A DNA stretch of 64,000 nucleotides from Eucommia ulmoides. Taxonomy: Eukaryota; Streptophyta; Magnoliopsida; Garryales; Eucommiaceae. A program made the position numbers and the translations under genes. The notes beneath the pieces are model-generated. The model did no database searches. It saw only the letters and a list, made by a program, of their open reading frames with translations, and had not been told where the DNA came from. Below, piece after piece: positions 58,954 through 64,000 of this stretch. The stretch's first letter is position 1. Every line of letters begins with the position of its first letter. The stretch lies in NCBI GenBank assembly GCA_016647705.1, contig JAENRU010000489.1, positions 930,001 through 994,000 of the forward strand, given 5' to 3'.

Positions 58954-59652
58954 ATAATATATAGTATATAGTGTTTATAGAAAACAAATTAAAAGTAAAA
59001 ACTTAGAAAAAAAAGTAAAAAAAAAAAACAAAAAAAAAAAAAGGTTTAAATTTTAAAAAAGAAAATCTATATCGACAAAAATACATTTACAATATTTTTA
59101 TTTTTTTATTTTACACTCTCTATCTTCTTTTTACCTTTCTATTTTTTTACTTTTGTTTTGTATTTTTTTTATTTTGATGTATTTTAATTTTTTATAATAT
59201 ATAGTGTTTATAGAAAAAAATAAAAAATAAAAACTTAGAAAACACAAAAAAGAAAGGTTTATTTTTTTAAAAAAAAAAAAACATTTTTAAATGTATTTTT
59301 CAATTTCTTTTTTTTTTTTTTTTAAAAAGAATAGTAAAAAAATATATATGAATTGATTAAAAAATATTATATTACCAAAAATATTTTTATCAAGATGAAA
59401 GACGTCTTACTTACATAAACTGAAAACATAAAAAAAATGTCCTTAATATTTATCAAAATTACAAAAAAAAAATCGCTGAACTTTTGATAATGAACTTACC
59501 GATCACATTATTCTACATTTAACACATTTTGTACGAATTTAAATTCTCATAAACTATCGACTTTAACTATTTAATTTTATTTATTTATTTATTTTTATTT
59601 ATTTTTTGCTATTTTCTAAAAAACCTAATTTTTTTGGCTATTAAATAAAATT
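58954..59652. other. Right flank and duplicated target region, 3' of the AAA gene
   Basis: A roughly 190-bp AT-rich unit is present twice: once split by the 23-kb element (left half about 35745-35841, right half 58954-59046) and once intact at about 59085-59265 (ATGTATTTTAATTTTTTATA then ATATATAGTGTTTATAG). The intact copy thus shows the empty site. The remainder is A/T-run-rich and presumably contains the 3' UTR of the ATPase gene. Confidence 0.65.
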
Positions 59653-59838
59653 TTAGACAAAGTCGAATTGGGGCTTTTTTGTATTAGGGGCAATATTTCG
59701 GCTTTGGGATGCAACACTAAGTAGAGCCTTGCGCCGGTTAATCGCGCTCTCCATGTATTCTTGTAGAGGCGGAAGAGATCCATCGTCTTCCTCCTTGTTT
59801 ATTTGCCCCCGAATAATCTAAAGAAACAATCGAAAAAC

Positions 59839-59880
<42 letters not shown>

Positions 59881-62800
59881 AAAACCAAGGCATCACCTGA
59901 TTACGGTTTATGTTTATATTTTCCCTTTTTTTGCCTCAAAAAACTCGGAACAAAAACGGGAAAAAAAACACATTTTGAACCACTAAAGTTTGACCATTAT
60001 TTCACTTTCCTCCTTTAGTTGAAATTTGAACACATACCTCGTGCCATAATCATCCCACTTCAATCAAAGTCTACAACTCCAATACAATTTTGGAAAACAA
60101 ACAGTCAACTACCGTTCATCCAATAAAAAAATTTAATCGGACTCTATGACTATTTCCGACCTCTTCCTTTCTCCAATACAAATTTTTTTTACAATATAAA
60201 TAGAAAAAGAAAGCTCGAATTGCCCATAAAACCTTTTAGAAACAATCAGACGCATGACAAGTGATTGTTTTTTGTCCCAAATTCTATTGGGGATAGTGAC
60301 TTGGACTATAGTGAGATGATTAGAAAATTTTAAGTTGTTATATGTTAAAATTGAAAATATAGGGACCAAAGTGAGATTTTGGTCAACCTTGAGGGTATTA
60401 AGTGTCAAAACCCCCAAAAATATTATTTCCATTTTGATTCTAGAAAATTGTCATAAAATTTAATACTCCGTTTGGCAGAAAGGATGAAAACGAATGAATA
60501 GGTAGATATACTCTATCCATCCTTCAAGGATGGAAATTGATTTTCTTTACTTCCTGTTTGGTAGGAAGGATAGAATGGAAAGTGAAAGTGAATCATGTGC
60601 ATAATGTCACGGACTAAAGTTTTAACCCAGGAATTCGTGCGGCCTTAGCGTTATTCCACCTGTTTGGAAGCGCTAAGTCGCTAAGTAAGCCTAACCGACT
60701 CTCGCTAGCGGAAGACTTGAAATAGAGAGTGAAAGAATTGCTTGTCAGGGCTCAAAGACTTGGGCCGTGACATTAAGGTTTTCTTCCATTCCCCTTTCCA
60801 TTTCTATTTCACTTTCCCTCCTATTTTTGAGAGGACAAGATTTCCTTCCACTTCCCTTTCCATTTTAACAAATGCTCTCTCATTTTCCTTCCTCCATCTT
60901 TTCCGTTCTACCAAACATAGCATTGCGAATAAAATAGAAACGCTAACCAAATGCCCCCTTACAGTACGGCGTAAAGTTAAATAAATGGCGTTACCTTTGA
61001 AGCCCAATGTCGCTCTGCTTGTTGACAGACATCCCTAATATCTCGTCCGGACATACTAAAAGAAACCAAGCAATAGTAATACAATTATAAAAAAATCTAA
61101 AAAAATAAATTAAATCCGGAATTTATATAATGGAATTAGTTGGGTTCAATAATTTAAATCAGGGGTTTTGGTACTTTGCGACCCCAAAGTTTCACTATTA
61201 TTTCACTTTGGTCCTCATAGTTTCAATTCAAACACATAATACCTTGAAGTTCCATAATCATCCCACCTCTGTCCAAATAAATAACTCCATTATAATTTTG
61301 GATAACAAATAGTCAGTTTCCGTGTACCCAACTATTTGTAAGGGGACTTCATGAATTCCCAACCTCTTCGTTCCCCTTTACAAATATTTTACTGGAATTT
61401 CCTACAAAGCCTCTTGAAAACAGGTGACTATTTTCTCTCCAAAATTATAATGGAGATACTGACCTGGATTATAGTAGGAAGATTAAGAAACTCTAAGGTG
61501 TTATACGTTCACATTGAAACCATGGCGACTAAAGAAAGATTTTGGTCAAACATGAAGGTACAAAGTATCAAAACCCCTTTTAACTCAACTTACGACGGGT
61601 CGAATTGAAAATTTTCAAATTATGAGATCAAACTGAAAATGTTAAAATAATGAAGGAATTTCAAAATGTAAAAGCTTACTCTTCGGTGACTGCAGCAAAC
61701 TCGGCTAATTCGGAATCTTTCAAGTGCTTCGCGTACTGAGATGCGATCTCCTGTCGAGTTTGTTGATCGGGTAGGCCGAATGTAATCATTGAATCAAAAC
61801 GACTGAAAGGGGGAGGAAAAAAATGTATAAGAACCCCAATGTGGCATTTGGTTAGTGTTTTTTCGTTTTTGTTTCTACTTCCAATAAATTGAAATGGGAA
61901 TTTTGTTTTTGTTCTCGAGTATCCCGGGAATAGAAACATATTTGGTAACGGCCATTGTCCTGAAATTTTTTCTTTTAATTTAAGATAACATAAGCAAGAC
62001 ACACGTTTGGTTGCAAAATTTAGTTCTTTTTTTTTCTTTAAATGTATGGTGGCCAGTAAGAAGGAGTAAATAGAAATCAACATTTTTTTATTTCTCAAAT
62101 TCTTAAGGAATTCAGAAAATGCTCCCAAAATTTTGAGAACAGAAACGAGTTTACAAAACGCGGTTTTATTCATTAATCGCAAAATTTTGGGAGTGGGAAC
62201 AAAAATCAGGAAACGGAAACAGTAACCAAACAGGGCCTAATAAACCAAATTCTGGAAATCAACTGTCATATAGGGGTACATTTCGGGCCTATTTGATAAA
62301 ACTGAAAATTAAGTTCCGAAATTTATTGAGTGCAAGAAAAAACCTTTGAAATGTTTTTGATTCGAATAAGTTTATATTTTTACAACTGCTGACTTTTAAA
62401 AAATTTCTTACAACTTGATCTCTCAAAATTCTCTCCATATTTTTATTCTTGGTATTACTCTCTCTTTACAATTTTATTTTTATTTTCCAGTACTTATTGA
62501 TCTATTAAGTAATTGTTCTATTTTTTATCGAACGCAGTACTTAGTTGTAAGTGCTGAATCGTGTTATTAAACAGATCCTTAAGTAGCGTTTGGTAGGAAA
62601 GATGATGCTTTTTTCTAGATCTTTTCATGCGTTTATATGTAATTCCGATTCCGAAAAATCCAATTCCATTATGAAACCAAACACTACCTTACAATTATAT
62701 AGCTATTTACCTAATTAAAGCAGGATCGAGGTCTTGCTTTCTGTTGGTTGCAGCTATGACAACTATTTTCTTCTCCTGCTCGAATCCATCAATCTGCAAT

Positions 62801-62971
62801 CAACAAAATCTCAGAACCAGAAATTCATGATATATTCTGTTTTTTCTTCTAATTGTTTTTTTATATTTTTCCATGAGATATTATAGTTTTCACCTGACGC
62901 AGTAAAACTGATAAAATTCTTCGCGTAGCTTCATGTGTTTCGCCGTCCCGAGCTGTGGCAAAAGAATCAAT
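59653..62971 (-). CDS. AAA+ ATPase, C-terminal exons (partial)
   Basis: Five exons with GT-AG borders and consistent phase: 62971-62894, 62793-62711, 61802-61680, 61055-60995 and 59817-59653 (stop TAA at 59655-59653), encoding the last 143 residues. The first exon begins IDSFATARDG, immediately after where the Walker B acidic pair should be. Exon 2 has sensor-1 (VVIAATNRKQDLDPALI). Exon 3 has the arginine-bearing second region of homology (SRFDSMITFGLPD). Exon 4 has the sensor-2 helix (SGRDIRDVCQQAERHWASK). The last exon is a basic C-terminal tail (LPPLQEYMESAINRRKALLS). Walker A and the N-terminal domain lie beyond 64000. It resembles plant AAA proteins of the spastin/katanin/CDC48-related group; the precise member was not identified. 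All introns carry MITEs, yet the coding frame is intact. Confidence 0.88.
59958..60416. repeat. MITE family copy 1 in the ATPase gene
   Basis: The left side has TTTGACCATTATTTCACTTT and CCATAATCATCCCACTT. The right side has GGGACCAAAGTGAGATTTTG and TCAAAACCCCC in the inverse sense. It shares sequence along its length with the element at 61160-61590 (CATAATCATCCCAC, TCTATTGGGGATAGTGAC). Confidence 0.7.
60465..60955. repeat. MITE-like inverted repeat carrying a mini LTR
   Basis: The left part (CGTTTGGCAGAAAGGATG, GGATAGAATGGAAAGTGAAA) is inverted in the right part (CTTCCATTCCCCTTTCCA, TTCTACCAAACATAGC). The 168-bp solo LTR remnant sits near its centre. It lies in the last intron of the ATPase gene. 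Confidence 0.65.
60605..60772 (-). mobile_element. 168-bp solo LTR with internal deletion
   Basis: On the minus strand it starts TGTCACGGCCCAAGTCTTTG and ends TAAAACTTTAGTCCGTGACA, matching the first 32 and last about 135 bp of the 518-bp LTR at 17139-17656. The middle 350 bp are missing. No exact 5-bp duplication is visible (CATAA left, TTAAG right). Confidence 0.85.
61160..61590. repeat. MITE family copy 2 in the ATPase gene
   Basis: Terminal inverted repeats GGGGTTTTGGTACTTTG (left) and CAAAGTATCAAAACCCC (right) with matching TTTCACTTTGGTCC regions. It lies in the intron between 61055 and 61680. Confidence 0.8.
61847..62240. repeat. MITE-like element, copy B
   Basis: Relative of 1252-1697: shared TTTGGTTAGTGTTTT start, GGGAATTTTGTTTTTGTTCT, GGTAACGRCCATYGTCCTGA, and the end ACAGTAACCAAACAGGGCC. 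It lies in the intron between 61802 and 62711. The two copies have diverged strongly in their T-rich middles. Confidence 0.7.
62580..62697. repeat. Short MITE, GTGTTTGG/CCAAACACT ends
   Basis: The left end TAAGTAGCGTTTGGTAGG and the right end AACCAAACACTACCTTA are inverted. The TTA/TAA-type flank suggests a Tourist/Harbinger-like element. Similar GTAGTGTTTGGTTT and AACGCTACCTTA ends occur in UBX introns near 28702 and 29800. Confidence 0.6.
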
Positions 62972-64000
62972 CTGCAATAGAAACAATAAAATGAATAGGG
63001 CACCCTAAAAGAAAAAGAAATGTTTGATTTTAAAAGTAGCGTTTGCTCTGCATTTAAAAAAGAAATAAAAATATCATTTAAGTAATTTGTTCAATTTTTG
63101 TATTTTACGAGATCGATATAGACTAGGCAGGGCCGCTCCACCCAATTTTTTCTCAACCATCTATAATTTTCTCTTTTTCAGGATCAAGAGATGTTTTGTA
63201 GAGAGATTGTTTCCAAACTTTCAAAAACACTTCTGATTTTTTACTTTAGTAAAAGTATTTTTTGTAAAATTTATTTTATCCCCTCTACTTTAGAAACCTA
63301 CACTGTACCCCCTTCTATTCCTCATTCAAGGGAAAATAACATTATGTTAAAAAGGTACAAAATAACTTTTTCCTCTATTTTTTCTATTTAAAATTAATAT
63401 ATAAAGGTCGAAAAAGGGAGAAATTGGCATTCTCCCTCTCCTGCTCACTTCTTTTCTTCTTTATTTCTATTTTTTAATAGCAATAAAAATAAATAAAAAT
63501 TAAAATAAAGAGTAATTTTATTAAATTTATGTAAAATTTGGATAGAGAATTTAATTCACCCATTTTTTAGCATTTCTTGTTAAGTTGAAATAGAAAGGTT
63601 AGTTTTCCAACTCATGTCATGTTTAATAACCAAAATACGTGCTGAAAATTGAACAAATTAAGTACTTATTTAATTAAGTTTGTTTGATAACTTTAATTAA
63701 TAGTACTTAATTAAGTAAGTGCTACATAAAATTTTAACTTTGTGAGCCTAAAATCTTTAGTCAATTGGGATTTACTTATTTTTTTCAAATTAATGGGCTC
63801 ATCCCCTTTTTTTTAATATTTTTTTTGTTGTTGAGACCATTTTACCCTCACAATCGTAACTCCCTTTTTATTTTCATTTTACCCTCACCGTTTCAAATCT
63901 CACCAATAACAAATCTTAATTTTAGTAAAAAATCAAGATTTTTTATTTTCAAATCTCACTTTTTCATTTTCATTTGAATTTAAGATGAGATTTGAATTAA
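62972..64000. other. Probable intron of the ATPase gene, to the window edge
   Basis: Follows a proper 3' splice site at 62973-62972 (minus strand). Strongly AT-rich; includes repeat fragments (CCCCTCTACTTTAGAAAC at 63280, TTAATTAAGTAAGTGCTA at 63705) and no recognisable exon. The upstream exons with Walker A/B must be beyond 64000. Confidence 0.55.

Noticed and set aside
59653..61680. Reading exon 3 of the ATPase to a stop at 61676-61678 as the protein end
   Set aside because: The stop is formed by the intron's GTAAGC donor; downstream exons at 61055 and 59817 continue the family's sensor-2 and C-terminal tail in frame.

Overview
This is plant nuclear DNA, almost certainly from a flowering plant and probably a eudicot. 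It carries three intron-containing genes of ordinary plant families, Ty1-copia-type and Ty3-gypsy-type LTR retrotransposons, hAT transposons, many MITE-like hairpin elements and very long T-rich tracts. No bacterial features, CRISPR array, rRNA gene or intact tRNA gene was seen. All three host genes read on the minus strand, and two of them run off the window.

Layout. (1) 599-4159: first six exons of a subtilisin-like serine protease (SBT2-type); the rest, with the catalytic serine, lies left of position 1. (2) About 4975-27146: a degenerate tandem array of a roughly 70-78 bp T-rich monomer, about 12 kb once insertions are removed. The insertions are a copia-type solo LTR (9429-11727, perfect 5-bp duplication), a gag-only LTR element (12104-17656) that itself carries a 3-kb solo LTR (13374-16410, perfect 5-bp duplication), an LTR-like block (20788-22535), and a small patch with a plastid psbD-like fragment (about 24.7 kb). 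(3) 27775-31974: a complete four-exon UBX-domain gene (PUX3/PUX4 class, 302 aa). Its introns hold MITEs, a 347-bp TRIM element, a long hairpin and about 110-bp tandem repeats that resemble the large array. (4) 32.8-35.1 kb: a mosaic of LTR pieces with a tRNA-derived SINE. (5) 35842-58953: one very old 23-kb Ty3-type (Tat-like) element with recognisable 5' and 3' LTRs. It has been split by a Tekay/Del-like chromovirus (37605-45265), a hAT MITE (46642-47310) and a large foldback element (about 49330-57718), which is itself split by a hAT transposon (50856-55401). (6) 59653-62971: the C-terminal exons of an AAA+ ATPase, whose N-terminal part lies beyond the right edge.

The region reads as gene islands separated by layered repeats. 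Nesting order can be deduced because several insertions have target-site duplications and some pre-insertion sites can be read from paralogous sequence. No mobile element here has an intact coding region. The most unusual structure is the large T-rich array with a higher-order pattern, and its likely relatives inside the neighbouring UBX gene.
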